From the NCBI RefSeq assembly GCF_009908285.1, contig NZ_JAAARM010000014.1, positions 116,344 to 180,343 on the forward strand: a stretch of 64,000 bases of DNA, written 5' to 3'. The notes below the pieces were generated by a model. That model saw only the letters and a program-made list of their open reading frames with translations, searched no databases and was not told where the DNA came from. Both the position numbers and the translations under genes were made by a program. Every line of letters begins with the position of its first letter. Position 1 is the stretch's first letter. Below, piece after piece: positions 1-9,711 of this stretch. This DNA is from Pseudomonas sp. Fl4BN1 (GTDB lineage Bacteria; Pseudomonadota; Gammaproteobacteria; Pseudomonadales; Pseudomonadaceae).

Positions 1-3000
1 CAGTTGCTGGAGCAGGTGCGCCACACGGTGATCGAGGGCCAGTCGCACCAGGACCTGCCGTTCGACCACCTGGTGGAAGCGTTGCAACCACCGCGTAGCG
101 CCGCCTACAACCCGCTGTTCCAGGTGATGTGCAACGTCCAGCGCTGGGAGTTCCAGCAAAGCCGGCAGCTGGCTGGGATGACCGTGGAATACCTGGTCAA
201 CGATGCCCGGGCCACCAAGTTCGACCTCAACCTGGAAGTCACCGACCTGGACCATCGCCTGGGTTGCTGCCTGACCTACAGCACCGACCTGTTCGACGAG
301 CCACGCATTGCGCGCATGGCTGTCCATTGGCGCAACCTGCTGCAAGCCTTGCTCAGCGATCCGCAACGGCGCCTGTGCGAGTTGCCGCTGCTGCAGGCCG
401 AGGAACAGCAGCACCTGCTGGACAGCTTGAGTGTCGAGCCCGGCGAGCAACGCCTGGACCAGTGCATCCACCACCTGTTCAGCGAGCAGGCCCTGGCGCG
501 CCAGGACGCGCCGGCCCTGACCTTCGCCGGGCAGACCCTGAGCTACAGCGAGCTGGACAGCCGTGCCAATCGCCTGGCCTGGATGCTCCGCGAGCGCGGC
601 GTGGGCCCGCAGGTGCGGGTCGGCCTGGCCCTGGAGCGTTCCCTGGAAATGGTCGTCGGCCTGCTGGCGATCCTCAAGGCCGGTGGTGCCTACGTGCCGC
701 TGGACCCGGAATACCCCCTGGACCGCCTGCACTACATGATCGAAGACAGCGGCATCGGCCTGCTGCTCAGCGATACGCGGATGTTCGAAGCCCTCGGCGA
801 GCTGCCGGCCGGTGTCGGTCGTTGGTGCCTGGAAGAGGACGGCGCGTTGCTGGCCGACTACCCGGCCAGCGAGCTGCCGTTCATCAGCCTGCCCCAGCAT
901 CAGGCGTACCTGATCTACACCTCCGGTTCCACCGGCCAGCCCAAGGGCGTGGTGGTGTCCCACGGTGAAATCGCCATGCACTGCCAGGCGGTGATCCGCC
1001 GTTTCGGCATGCGCCCGGACGATTGCGAACTGCACTTCTATTCGATCAACTTCGACGCCGCCACCGAGCGCTTGCTGGTGCCGCTGCTCAGCGGTGCGCA
1101 AGTGGTACTGCGGGCCCAAGGCCAGTGGGATGCCGAGGAAATCTGCCAGCTGATCCGTCAGCACCGCATCAGCATTCTCGGTTTCACCCCCAGCTACGGC
1201 AGCCAACTGGCCCAGCACTTGGCAACGCAACAGCAGACCCTGCCGGTGCGCATGTGCATCACCGGTGGTGAAGCCCTGACCGGTGAACACCTGCAACGCA
1301 TCCGCGCGGCCTTCCAGCCGAGCCTGTTCTTCAACGCCTACGGCCCCACCGAAACCGTGGTCATGCCCTTGGCCAGCCTGGCGCCGGAGCAACTGGCTGA
1401 AGGCGTGGCCAGCGTGCCGATCGGCAGCATCGTCGGCGCACGTGTGGCTTACATTCTCGACGCCGATCTGGCCCTGGTGCCGCAAGGCGCGACGGGTGAG
1501 CTGTATGTCGGCGGTGCCGGCCTGGCCCAGGGTTACCACCGTCGTCCGGGGATGAGCGCCGAACGTTTCGTCGCCGACCCGTTCGCCACCAATGGCGGGC
1601 GCCTGTACCGCACCGGCGACCTGGTGCGCCAGTGCGCCGACGGCCAGGTGGAGTACATCGGCCGGGTCGACCATCAGGTGAAGATCCGCGGTTTCCGCAT
1701 CGAGCTGGGGGAAATCGAAACCCGCCTGCTGGATCATCCATCGGTGCGTGAAGCCGTAGTGCTGGCCTTGGACACGCCGGCCGGCAAACAGCTGGCCGCT
1801 TACCTGGTCAGTGATGTCGCCGAGCAGAATGAGGTGCAGCAGGCCAACCTGCGTGAAGCCCTCAAGCAGCAGCTGAAAACCCAGCTGCCGGACTACATGG
1901 TGCCGACTCACCTGATACTGCTCGGCAGCATGCCGCTGACCGCCAACGGCAAGCTCGACCGCCGCGCCTTGCCGCTGCCAGATCCGGAGCTCAATCGCCA
2001 GCAGTACGTGGCCCCGAGTAACGAACTGGAGCAGACCCTGGCTAGGGTCTGGGGCGAAGTGCTGAACGTGCAGCAGGTGGGCCTCAACGACAACTTCTTT
2101 GAACTGGGCGGCGACTCGATCCTGTCGATCCAGGTGGTCAGCCGCGCCCGTCAGCTGGGGATTCACTTCACCCCGCGCGACCTGTTCCAGCACCAGACCG
2201 TGCAGAGCCTGGCTCGGGTGGCCAGCCATAGCCAGCGCATCACTGCCGAGCAGGGCCTGCTCAGTGGCGAAGCGCCGCTGACGCCGATCCAGCATTGGTT
2301 CTTCGACAGCGCCATTCCCCAGCCGCAACATTGGAACCAGGCGTTGCTGCTGGAGCCGGTGGGCGTGCTGGATGCCCAACGCCTGGAGCAGGCGCTGTTG
2401 GCAGTGGTGGAGCAGCACGACGCCCTGCGCCTGCGCTTCAATCAGGTTCAAGGCCAGTGGCACGCCGAATACCTGCCGCTGTCCGACGCACCGTTGCTGT
2501 GGCAAGTGCGGGTGCCGTCCATGGACACCTGCGCATCGCTGTTCGCCGATGCCCAGCGCAGCCTCGACTTGGAACACGGCCCGCTGCTGCGCGCGGTGCT
2601 GGTGGACGGTCCGGAGGGCCAGCAACGCTTGCTGATTGCCATTCACCACCTGGTGGTGGATGGGGTGTCCTGGCGGGTGCTGCTGGAAGATCTGCAGAAC
2701 GCTTACCGCCAACTGGAGTCGGCACAGGCCCTGCGTCTGCCGGCCAAGACCAGCGCCCTGCGCGATTGGTCGAGCCGCCTGCAAGCCTATGCCGGCAGCG
2801 AATCCCTGCGCGAGGAGCTGGACTGGTGGCAGCAGCAACTGGCGGGTCCGGTCGCGCAACTGCCGGGGTTGAACGCCAGCGGCGGCCAGCAACACCAGCA
2901 TGCGAAAACCCACAGCGTGACCTTGGATGCCGAGCGCACCCGACAGCTGCTGCAACAGGCGCCAGTGGCTTATCGCACCCAGGTCAACGACCTGCTGCTG

Positions 3001-6000
3001 ACCGCCCTGGCCCGCGTGCTGTGCCGCTGGAGCGGGCAGCCTTCGGCGCTGGTGCAACTGGAAGGCCACGGCCGCGAAGCGCTGTTCGACGAGATCGACC
3101 TGACCCGCACCGTGGGCTGGTTCACCAGCGCCTATCCGTTGCGCCTGACCCCGTTGCAAGTAGAAGAAGCGGCCGGGCAGGGCGCCTCGATCAAGGCCAT
3201 CAAGGAACAATTGCGCGCCGTGCCGCACAAAGGCCTGGGTTATGGCGTGCTGCGCTACCTGGCGGATGAAAGCTGCCGCGAGGCCCTGGCGGCCCTGCCG
3301 CCGGCGCCGGTGACTTTCAACTACCTGGGGCAGTTCGACCAGAGCTTCGGCGCCGATGCACTGCTGCGGCCGCTGGATGAATCCGTCGGCCCGGCTCATG
3401 CACCTGAAGCACCATTGCCCAACGAACTGAGCATCGACAGCCAGGTCTATGGCGGCGAGCTGGTGCTGCGCTGGACCTACAGCGCCGAGCGTTTCGACGC
3501 CGAGCTGATCGGCGACCTGGCCGAGGCCTACCTAGGCGAGCTGCAGAGCCTGATCGGCCATTGCCTGAAGGACGATGCCGGTGGCCTGACGCCGTCGGAC
3601 TTCCCTCTGGCCTCCCTGACCCAGGCCCAGCTGGACAGCCTGCCGGTACCGGCGGCGCAGATCGAGGACGTCTACCCGCTGACGCCGATGCAGGAGGGCA
3701 TGCTGCTGCACACCCTGCTGGAACCGGGCACCGGCCTGTACTACATGCAGGACCGCTACCGCATCAACAGCGAGCTGGACCCGCAGCGTTTCGCTCAGGC
3801 CTGGCAAGCGGTGGTCGCCCGTCATGAAGCACTGCGCGCGTCCTTCTGCTGGAACATCGGCGAAGACATGCTGCAAGTTATCCACAAACCAGGCAGCACC
3901 CCGATCGAGTTCCTCGACTGGAGCGCGCTGCCCGAGGCCGAGCAGGAACCTAAACTGCAAGCCCTGCACCAGCAGGAGCGCGAAGCCGGTTTCGATCTGC
4001 TCAACCAGGCGCCGTTCCACCTGCGCTTGATCCGCGTCGGCGCCGCGCGCTACTGGTTCATGATGAGCAACCACCACATCCTCATCGATGCCTGGTGCCG
4101 TTCGCTGCTGATGAATGACTTCTTCGAGATCTACACCGCCCTCGGCGAAGGCCGTGAGGCCCAGCTGTCGGTGCCACCGCGTTACCGCGACTACATCGGC
4201 TGGCTGCAGCACCAGAGCCTGTCGGAGGCGCGGCAGTGGTGGCGGCAGAACCTTCAAGGTTTTGAACGCACTACGCCGATCCCCAGCGACCGACCTTTCC
4301 TGCGGGAACACGCCGGTGACAGCGGCGGGATGATCGTCGGTGACTGCTACACCCGCCTCGATGCCCGGGATGGCGCGCAACTGCGCGAGCTGGCGCAGCA
4401 GCATCAACTGACCATCAACACCTTCGCCCAGGCGGCCTGGGCCTTGGTGCTGCGGCGCCTGAGCGGTGATCGCGACGTATTGTTCGGGGTCACTGTGGCC
4501 GGGCGCCCGGTGGCAATGCCGGAGATGCAACGCACCGTCGGCCTGTTCATCAACAGCATCGCCCTGCGGGTCAAACTGCCCCAGGACGGTGAGCGCTGCA
4601 GCGTGCGCCAGTGGCTCAGCGGCTTGCTCGACAGCAACATGCAACTGCGTGAATACGAGTACCTGCCGCTGGTGGCGATCCAGGAAACCAGCGAACTGCC
4701 CAAGGGCCAGCCGCTGTTCGACAGCCTGTTCGTGTTCGAGAACGCGCCGGTGGAAGTCTCGGTGCTGGACCGTGCGCAAAGCCTGAATGCCACGTCGGAT
4801 TCCGGCCGTACCCACACCAACTTCCCGATCACCGCGGTGTGCTACCCGGGGGATGACCTGGGCCTGCACCTGTCCTACGACCAGCGCTACTTCGAGCAGG
4901 CGACCATCGAGCGCATGCTCGGCGAGTTCAAGCGCCTGTTGCTGGCGCTGATGCAAGGTTTGCATGGCGACATGGCCGAGCTGCCGTTGCTGGGTGAAGA
5001 AGAGCAGGACTTCCTGCTGGCCGGCTGCAACCAGAGTGAGCACGAGTACCCGCTGGAGCGCAGCTACGTGGAGCTGTTCGAGGCCCAGGTGGCGGCCCAC
5101 CCGCAACGCATCGCCGCCAGTTGCCTGGATCAGCGCTACAGCTACGCTGAATTGAACCGCTGCAGCAACCGCCTGGGGCATGCCTTGATCGCCAATGGCG
5201 TGGGCTTCGACCAGCCGGTGGCCTTGTTGGCCGAGCGCGGCCTGGAACTGCTGGGCATGATCATCGGCAGCTTCAAGGCCGGGGCCGGCTACCTGCCCCT
5301 GGACCCGGGCCTGCCGGGCCAGCGCCTGGGCCGGATCATCGAGCTCAGCCGCACGCCGCTGCTGGTGTGCACCGCGGCCTGTCGCGAACAGGCCCAGGCC
5401 CTGCTGGACGAATTCGGCTGCGCCGGTCGGCCGCGACTGCTGGTCTGGGAAGAACTGCAAGCCGCCGGGCATGCCGAGAGCAACCCGGGCCGCTACAGCA
5501 GCCCGGACAACCTCGCCTACGTGATCTACACCTCCGGTTCCACCGGCTTGCCCAAGGGCGTGATGGTGGAGCAGCGTGGCATGCTCAACAACCAATTGAG
5601 CAAAGTGCCGTACCTGCAACTGAGCGAGACCGACGTGATCGCCCAGACCGCCTCCCAGAGCTTCGACATTTCGGTCTGGCAGTTCCTTGCCGCGCCGCTG
5701 TTCGGCGCCCGGGTCGACATCGTGCCCAACACCATTGCTCACGATCCCCAGGGCCTCCTGGCCCACGTCGAGGAGCAGGGCATCACGGTGCTGGAAAGCG
5801 TGCCGTCGCTGATCCAGGGCATGCTCGCCCAGGATGCGATTGCCCTCGATGGCCTGCGCTGGATGCTGCCCACCGGCGAGGCCATGCCGCCGGAGTTGGC
5901 GCACCAGTGGCTGCTGCGTTATCCACAGATCGGCCTGGTCAACGCTTACGGCCCTGCCGAATGTTCCGATGACGTGGCCTTCTTCCGGGTGGACATGGCC

Positions 6001-6906
6001 TCGACCCGGGGCGCCTACCTGCCGATCGGCACGCCCACCGACAACAACCAGCTGTACCTGATGGACGAGGCCCTGGAGCTGGTGCCCCTGGGCGCCGTCG
6101 GCGAGCTGTGCGTGGCCGGCACCGGTGTCGGCCGTGGCTACGTCAGCGACCCATTGCGCACCGCGCTTGCCTTCGTGCCCCATCCGTTCGGTGCTGCGGG
6201 CGAACGCCTGTACCGCACCGGCGACCTGGCACGCCGGCGCAGCGATGGCGTGCTGGAATACGTCGGCCGCATCGACCATCAGGTGAAGATCCGCGGCTAC
6301 CGCATCGAACTGGGGGAGATCGAAGCGCGCCTGCACGAACAGCCGGAAATCCGCGATGCCGCCGTCGGTGTGCAGGAAGGTGCCAACGGCAAGCACTTGG
6401 TCGGCTACCTGGTGGCCAGCGATTCGGGCCTGAGCCCGAGCGAGCGCCTGGAGCGGATCAAACCGCGCCTGCGCGCCGAGCTGCCGGAGTACATGGTGCC
6501 GCTGCACTGGCTGTGGCTGGAGCGCCTGCCGCTCAACGCCAACGGCAAGCTCGACCGCAAGGCCCTGCCGGCGCTGGAGATCGGCCAACTGCAGAGCGAG
6601 GACTATCAAGCCCCGGGCAGCGAGCTGGAGCAGACCCTGGTGGAGATCTGGGCCGAGGTGCTCAAGGTCGAGCGAGTGGGGGTGCGCGACAACTTCTTCG
6701 AGTTGGGCGGGCATTCCCTGCTAGCCACGCAGATCGCCTCGCGGGTGCAGAAGACCCTGCAACGCAACGTGCCGCTGCGGGCCATGTTCGAATGCAGCAC
6801 GGTGCAAGAACTGGCCGCCTACATCGACGGCCTGGGTGCCAATGAAATCAACGAGGAGAAGGTCGATCGGCTGAGTGACCTGATGGCCGAGCTGGAGGGG
6901 CTGTGA
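1..6906 (+). CDS. pvdL: Pyoverdine chromophore NRPS PvdL, C-terminal part (5' end outside window)
   Basis: The reading frame is open at base 1, so only the C-terminal ~2300 residues are present. Order seen: tail of a condensation domain, adenylation domain 1 (residues ~157-650), carrier domain with Ser705 in LGGDSI, epimerase (HHLVVDG), condensation domain (NHHILIDAW), adenylation domain 2 (~1680-2190) and a final carrier domain with Ser2238 in LGGHSL. No thioesterase follows. PvdL is known to end in D-Tyr (with epimerase) and L-Dab modules without a thioesterase, which is the order seen here. The specificity residues I read for adenylation domain 2, D-I-W-E-L-T-A-D-D-K, match a code I associate with diaminobutyrate; domain 1 reads D-A-E-G-I-G-A-V-M-K, which I cannot assign and call Tyr only by position. 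pvdH, which makes Dab, and an mbtH gene lie about 21 kb downstream. The cytoplasmic enzyme builds the pyoverdine chromophore precursor. Another siderophore or lipopeptide NRPS is less likely. Confidence 0.85.
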   Translation, partial: QLLEQVRHTVIEGQSHQDLPFDHLVEALQPPRSAAYNPLFQVMCNVQRWEFQQSRQLAGMTVEYLVNDARATKFDLNLEVTDLDHRLGCCLTYSTDLFDEPRIARMAVHWRNLLQALLSDPQRRLCELPLLQAEEQQHLLDSLSVEPGEQRLDQCIHHLFSEQALARQDAPALTFAGQTLSYSELDSRANRLAWMLRERGVGPQVRVGLALERSLEMVVGLLAILKAGGAYVPLDPEYPLDRLHYMIEDSGIGLLLSDTRMFEALGELPAGVGRWCLEEDGALLADYPASELPFISLPQHQAYLIYTSGSTGQPKGVVVSHGEIAMHCQAVIRRFGMRPDDCELHFYSINFDAATERLLVPLLSGAQVVLRAQGQWDAEEICQLIRQHRISILGFTPSYGSQLAQHLATQQQTLPVRMCITGGEALTGEHLQRIRAAFQPSLFFNAYGPTETVVMPLASLAPEQLAEGVASVPIGSIVGARVAYILDADLALVPQGATGELYVGGAGLAQGYHRRPGMSAERFVADPFATNGGRLYRTGDLVRQCADGQVEYIGRVDHQVKIRGFRIELGEIETRLLDHPSVREAVVLALDTPAGKQLAAYLVSDVAEQNEVQQANLREALKQQLKTQLPDYMVPTHLILLGSMPLTANGKLDRRALPLPDPELNRQQYVAPSNELEQTLARVWGEVLNVQQVGLNDNFFELGGDSILSIQVVSRARQLGIHFTPRDLFQHQTVQSLARVASHSQRITAEQGLLSGEAPLTPIQHWFFDSAIPQPQHWNQALLLEPVGVLDAQRLEQALLAVVEQHDALRLRFNQVQGQWHAEYLPLSDAPLLWQVRVPSMDTCASLFADAQRSLDLEHGPLLRAVLVDGPEGQQRLLIAIHHLVVDGVSWRVLLEDLQNAYRQLESAQALRLPAKTSALRDWSSRLQAYAGSESLREELDWWQQQLAGPVAQLPGLNASGGQQHQHAKTHSVTLDAERTRQLLQQAPVAYRTQVNDLLLTALARVLCRWSGQPSALVQLEGHGREALFDEIDLTRTVGWFTSAYPLRLTPLQVEEAAGQGASIKAIKEQLRAVPHKGLGYGVLRYLADESCREALAALPPAPVTFNYLGQFDQSFGADALLRPLDESVGPAHAPEAPLPNELSIDSQVYGGELVLRWTYSAERFDAELIGDLAEAYLGELQSLIGHCLKDDAGGLTPSDFPLASLTQAQLDSLPVPAAQIEDVYPLTPMQEGMLLHTLLEPGTGLYYMQDRYRINSELDPQRFAQAWQAVVARHEALRASFCWNIGEDMLQVIHKPGSTPIEFLDWSALPEAEQEPKLQALHQQEREAGFDLLNQAPFHLRLIRVGAARYWFMMSNHHILIDAWCRSLLMNDFFEIYTALGEGREAQLSVPPRYRDYIGWLQHQSLSEARQWWRQNLQGFERTTPIPSDRPFLREHAGDSGGMIVGDCYTRLDARDGAQLRELAQQHQLTINTFAQAAWALVLRRLSGDRDVLFGVTVAGRPVAMPEMQRTVGLFINSIALRVKLPQDGERCSVRQWLSGLLDSNMQLREYEYLPLVAIQETSELPKGQPLFDSLFVFENAPVEVSVLDRAQSLNATSDSGRTHTNFPITAVCYPGDDLGLHLSYDQRYFEQATIERMLGEFKRLLLALMQGLHGDMAELPLLGEEEQDFLLAGCNQSEHEYPLERSYVELFEAQVAAHPQRIAASCLDQRYSYAELNRCSNRLGHALIANGVGFDQPVALLAERGLELLGMIIGSFKAGAGYLPLDPGLPGQRLGRIIELSRTPLLVCTAACREQAQALLDEFGCAGRPRLLVWEELQAAGHAESNPGRYSSPDNLAYVIYTSGSTGLPKGVMVEQRGMLNNQLSKVPYLQLSETDVIAQTASQSFDISVWQFLAAPLFGARVDIVPNTIAHDPQGLLAHVEEQGITVLESVPSLIQGMLAQDAIALDGLRWMLPTGEAMPPELAHQWLLRYPQIGLVNAYGPAECSDDVAFFRVDMASTRGAYLPIGTPTDNNQLYLMDEALELVPLGAVGELCVAGTGVGRGYVSDPLRTALAFVPHPFGAAGERLYRTGDLARRRSDGVLEYVGRIDHQVKIRGYRIELGEIEARLHEQPEIRDAAVGVQEGANGKHLVGYLVASDSGLSPSERLERIKPRLRAELPEYMVPLHWLWLERLPLNANGKLDRKALPALEIGQLQSEDYQAPGSELEQTLVEIWAEVLKVERVGVRDNFFELGGHSLLATQIASRVQKTLQRNVPLRAMFECSTVQELAAYIDGLGANEINEEKVDRLSDLMAELEGL

Positions 6907-6963
6907 TCGACGGATGAGCGGTGGGGCGTTGTTCGCGCAGCAGGAGGATCGACATCTGGCGTA

Positions 6964-7315
6964 GGAGCCGGAGGATCAATAGCCAAGGCCTGCGCTCGGC
7001 CTCCAGAAGGGGCAGCAAGATCAAAAGCCAAAGCCCAAGCGCGTTTTCCGCGCTTTCGTAGGAGCCGGCTTGCCGGCGAAGAGGTCCGCAAGCCTTGCAT
7101 CGCCCTGGCCGCCGTCTTCGCTGGCAAGCCAGCTCCTACGGAGCCGGAGGCTCAATAGCCAAGGCCTGCGCTCGGCCTCCTGAAGGGGCAGCAAGATCAA
7201 AAGCCAAAGCCCAAGCGCGTTTTCCGCGCTTTCGTAGGAGCCGGCTTGCCGGCGAAGAGGTCCGCAAGCCCTGCATCGCCCTGGCCGCCGTCTTCGCTGG
7301 CAAGCCAGCTCCTAC
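6964..7315. repeat. 176-bp tandem duplication carrying two REPINs
   Basis: Bases 6964-7139 and 7140-7315 are directly repeated copies that differ at about three positions. Each copy ends in an 82-bp inverted pair of REP sequences (7058-7139 and 7234-7315), beginning GTAGGAGCCGG and ending in its near complement CCAGCTCCTAC. No gene is visible in 6907-7407. The pair lies between the end of the NRPS gene and the next gene, where it could also work as a transcript-end structure. Confidence 0.93.
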
Positions 7316-7340
7316 GGGTGAAGAGGCCCGCAGGTCCTCT

Positions 7341-7390
7341 GCTATGATCGCGCCCGGCCCAGGTCCAACCGACCTGCGCCGGGCGTTTTC
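7341..7390 (+). promoter_or_regulatory. Leader with -10-like box and GC-rich hairpin
   Basis: GCTATGATCGCGCCCGG is followed by an inverted repeat (7352-7384) and TTTTC, about 20 bases before the start of the broken paralogue. A closely similar block (GCTATATTCGCGCCCGG plus hairpin) precedes the intact paralogue at 8491-8522, so the leader was duplicated with the gene. The hairpin plus T-run could be an attenuator. No clear -35 element was seen. Confidence 0.5.
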
Positions 7391-7407
7391 ATTCAAGGAC
7401 CGGAACC

Positions 7408-8429
7408 ATGGCAGAACCGCTTTACTGGCACGACATCGAAGACTCCCTGGGCAACTGGAGTGGCCTCGGCGTTGAAGTGGAACCGGGCGCCACCGACAAA
7501 CCGCCGCTGTACCTGCGCACCGGCAGCAATGCCACCACGACACGCCACTGTTCTGGGCCACGATGGCCCGGGACCACGGCGGTGTCTGGCTGGTGCGCAA
7601 CCCGCTGGCCGAGGGCGCCGAATGCCGGCTGCTGGCGCCCATCGATTCACCCACGGTCGAACAGCACGCCGCCCTGGCCCCCGAGCAGCGGATCAAGGCC
7701 TGGAGCCGCTACTTCGTCAGCCGTCTCAGCGACAGCGCCCGGCACTTCCTCACCCCCGGTTTCTGGCTGGCCCAGAGCCTGTTGCCGGAACCCTCCAGCA
7801 CCGCGAACGGCCTGGACAACTGGCGCTTCAGCTCGGTGAGCGATCCCCTGACCCACGTGCCCAATTGGCACCTGTACGGCGAGGACTTTCTCGACAACCT
7901 GCAACCCCAGGCCCTGGAGTGGATCGACTGGTGGCACGGCGGCGGCAAGCTTATCGGCCTGCATCGCGTCGATCCCCTGGCCGGGCGTCTGAAGTGGTGG
8001 CGCAAGAAAGCCCGGGAGGGCAGCCTGCCGCCGGTGCTGCTGTGGTATGTCGGCGGGCTGGCGTCCTATGTGGTGATCGATGGCCATTACCGCTTGCAGG
8101 CAGCCCTTGCGGAAAATCTTGCGCCGTCGTTTATCGTCCTCAGCGCTACCCGCGAGCTGGATTTCACGCCGAGCACCGAGCACCAGCAGCGGGTCATGGA
8201 TTCATTGCGCAAGCGCGGCGACGCGGTGCCGCGCAACAAGGCCCTGAGCACCGAGCACCTCAACCGGGTGCTGATCCAGGCTTTCGATGACCGGCCCCAC
8301 TACCGTAGCGCTACCCCGGCCTGGGCCGGCACCGAGCCGGAGTCGCAGTGGTGTGATGAGGTGCGCCAGTGCCTGAGCGGGCAGGGGCTTGCGGATGAGG
8401 TGGACGCGGTCATCGCCCGGCGGGGGTAG
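7408..8429 (+). pseudogene. Frameshifted paralogue of the 8549-9598 gene, unknown function
   Basis: The ATG at 7408 has an AGGA-type ribosome site. The N-terminus (MAEPLYWHDIEDSLGNW) clearly matches the downstream gene (MEQIFWRDIEDLAGHW), but after about 41 codons the homology jumps to another frame, which stays open to 8429. Between the residues equivalent to SGNN and DQTLLW only 8 bases (7531-7538) remain where the paralogue has 24, a net loss of 16 bases. Downstream of the break the match is strong (GRLKWWRKKAREGSLPP, GHYRLQAAL). An ATG at 7563 could still give a 288-residue N-terminally truncated protein. The frameshift could be a sequencing or assembly error, though a 16-base loss is larger than usual for one. 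Confidence 0.8.
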
Positions 8430-8440
8430 GGCGTTGGCCG

Positions 8441-8465
8441 CCTTCGCTGGCAAGCCAGCTCCTAC
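8441..8465. repeat. Single REP sequence
   Basis: CTTCGCTGGCAAGCCAGCTCCTAC, the same half-element found in the REPINs at 7058-7315, lies just after the broken paralogue. It has no inverted partner nearby. Confidence 0.75.
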
Positions 8466-8490
8466 AAGCGAATGCGTGTTCCGGCCATCT

Positions 8491-8522
8491 GCTATATTCG
8501 CGCCCGGCCGCCGCAGGGCCGG
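8491..8522 (+). promoter_or_regulatory. Conserved leader of the intact paralogue
   Basis: GCTATATTCGCGCCCGG and a CCGGCC/GGCCGG hairpin (8504-8522) correspond to the leader at 7341-7390. The hairpin here is shorter and lacks the T-run. TATATT is a plausible -10. Confidence 0.45.
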
Positions 8523-8548
8523 TCATTGTTGAAGGATTAGGGACAATC

Positions 8549-9598
8549 GTGGAACAGATTTTCTGGCGTGATATCGAGGATTTGGCCGGCCACTGGAACG
8601 GCCTGGGGCTGGACGTCAAAGGTCCGGCCAGCGGCAAGCCGAACCTGCGCCTGCTCAGTGGCAACAATGAGCGCATGCAGCTGGTGTTGGGGGACCAGAC
8701 CCTGCTCTGGGGCACCATGTCGCGCTGCCTCTATGGTGTGTGGCTGGTGCGCAATGACCTGCTGCAGCAACTGCCGCAGACCCTGGTCGACCCCATCGAT
8801 TCGCCCCTGGTGGAACAACAGGCGCGCCTTGATCCGGCCCTGCGCCTCAAGGCCTGGAGCCGCTTCTTCGTCCAGCAGCTGATGCAGCACCAAGCGGATT
8901 TCTTCTACCCCGGTTACTGGCTGGTGCGGGCGCTGCGTCCGGAATCCCAGAAGCCGCTGCGACCCATGCTCAAAGGCGTTGACGCCTGGTACTTCAAGGG
9001 CGGCGCAGACGCCCAGAGCCATATGCCGCAGTGGGCGATCTACGGCCGCAACATCCTCGACAACCAGCAGCCCGGCGCGGCGCGCTGGGTCGAGTTGCAC
9101 GAGGGCGGCGGGGCGGTGGTCGGCCTGCATGCCGTGGACCCGCATTCCGGGCGCTTGAAATGGTGGCGCAAGAAAGCCCGCGAAGGCAGCTTGCCGCCGA
9201 TTCTGCTGTGGTACGTCAGCGGCCTGAGCTGCTATCTGATCCTCGATGGTCATTACCGCCTGCAGGCGGCCATCGATGAAAACCTGCCGCCGGAGTTTCT
9301 GGTGCTCAGCTCGCCGCGGCTGCGTCGCTATCGTCCCAACCCGCAAGAGCAGCAGAAGGTGCTGGGGGCGCTGCAAGTGCAGATCCAGCGCAAGAACCTG
9401 GACATCGGGCGCTTCAACCAGCTGCTGATCAGCACCTTCGATGACCGGCCGTATCACGGCTTTGGCAGCCAGTCCTGGGCCGGGATTGCTTCGGAGCAGG
9501 TGTGGATCGATCAAGTCAGCGGCATTCTCAAGGCGCGCGGCGACCTCAGCGATCTGGAGGAAGTCCTCGAACGCGAGGGGCCGGCGGAGTACTACTGA
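8549..9598 (+). CDS. Conserved protein of unknown function with a ParB-like motif
   Basis: The 349-residue protein starts at a GTG preceded by an AGGGA ribosome site. It has no signal peptide or membrane segment, so it is probably cytoplasmic. Its best conserved block, shared with the broken upstream paralogue, is GRLKWWRKKAREGSLPP followed by a hydrophobic stretch and LDGHYRLQAAIDEN. The xDGHxRLxAA pattern after a short beta-rich region recalls the nucleotide-binding core of ParB/sulfiredoxin-fold proteins; this is an inference from the motif. The rest is rich in Trp, Arg and Gln and resembles nothing I know. It follows its paralogue by about 120 bases and precedes the siderophore sigma-factor operon, from which it is separated by a Fur box. 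The role is unknown. Confidence 0.85.
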   Translation: MEQIFWRDIEDLAGHWNGLGLDVKGPASGKPNLRLLSGNNERMQLVLGDQTLLWGTMSRCLYGVWLVRNDLLQQLPQTLVDPIDSPLVEQQARLDPALRLKAWSRFFVQQLMQHQADFFYPGYWLVRALRPESQKPLRPMLKGVDAWYFKGGADAQSHMPQWAIYGRNILDNQQPGAARWVELHEGGGAVVGLHAVDPHSGRLKWWRKKAREGSLPPILLWYVSGLSCYLILDGHYRLQAAIDENLPPEFLVLSSPRLRRYRPNPQEQQKVLGALQVQIQRKNLDIGRFNQLLISTFDDRPYHGFGSQSWAGIASEQVWIDQVSGILKARGDLSDLEEVLEREGPAEYY

Positions 9599-9674
9599 GC
9601 GCTAGCTCACAGGTTCGCCGTGGCAACTTGGAGTTTTGCCGCGACGAACATTGATTTCCGTGACCGGCCAACTG

Positions 9675-9693
9675 GATAATGATAACAATTACC
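9675..9693 (+). promoter_or_regulatory. Fur box before the FecI-like sigma gene
   Basis: GATAATGATAACAATTACC matches the 19-bp Fur consensus (GATAATGATAATCATTATC) closely. It lies 19 bases before the ATG at 9712 and so argues against an upstream ATG at 9679, which sits inside the box. Iron-dependent repression of the sigma/anti-sigma operon is inferred. Confidence 0.88.
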
Positions 9694-9711
9694 ATTAGCG
9701 TGCCGATCTCG

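Noticed and set aside
3532..6714. Very long open frame (1060 codons) on the minus strand inside the NRPS gene
   Set aside because: It is the mirror frame of a GC-rich gene; its translation is low-complexity, rich in Gln, Ala, Val and Arg, without any domain, while the plus strand has a full NRPS.
6964..7315. CRISPR-like array
   Set aside because: Only two 176-bp adjacent copies without spacers, built on REP palindromes.
9679..9711. ATG at 9679 as start of the FecI-type sigma gene
   Set aside because: It lies inside the Fur box; the ATG at 9712 fits family length and leaves the box in the promoter.
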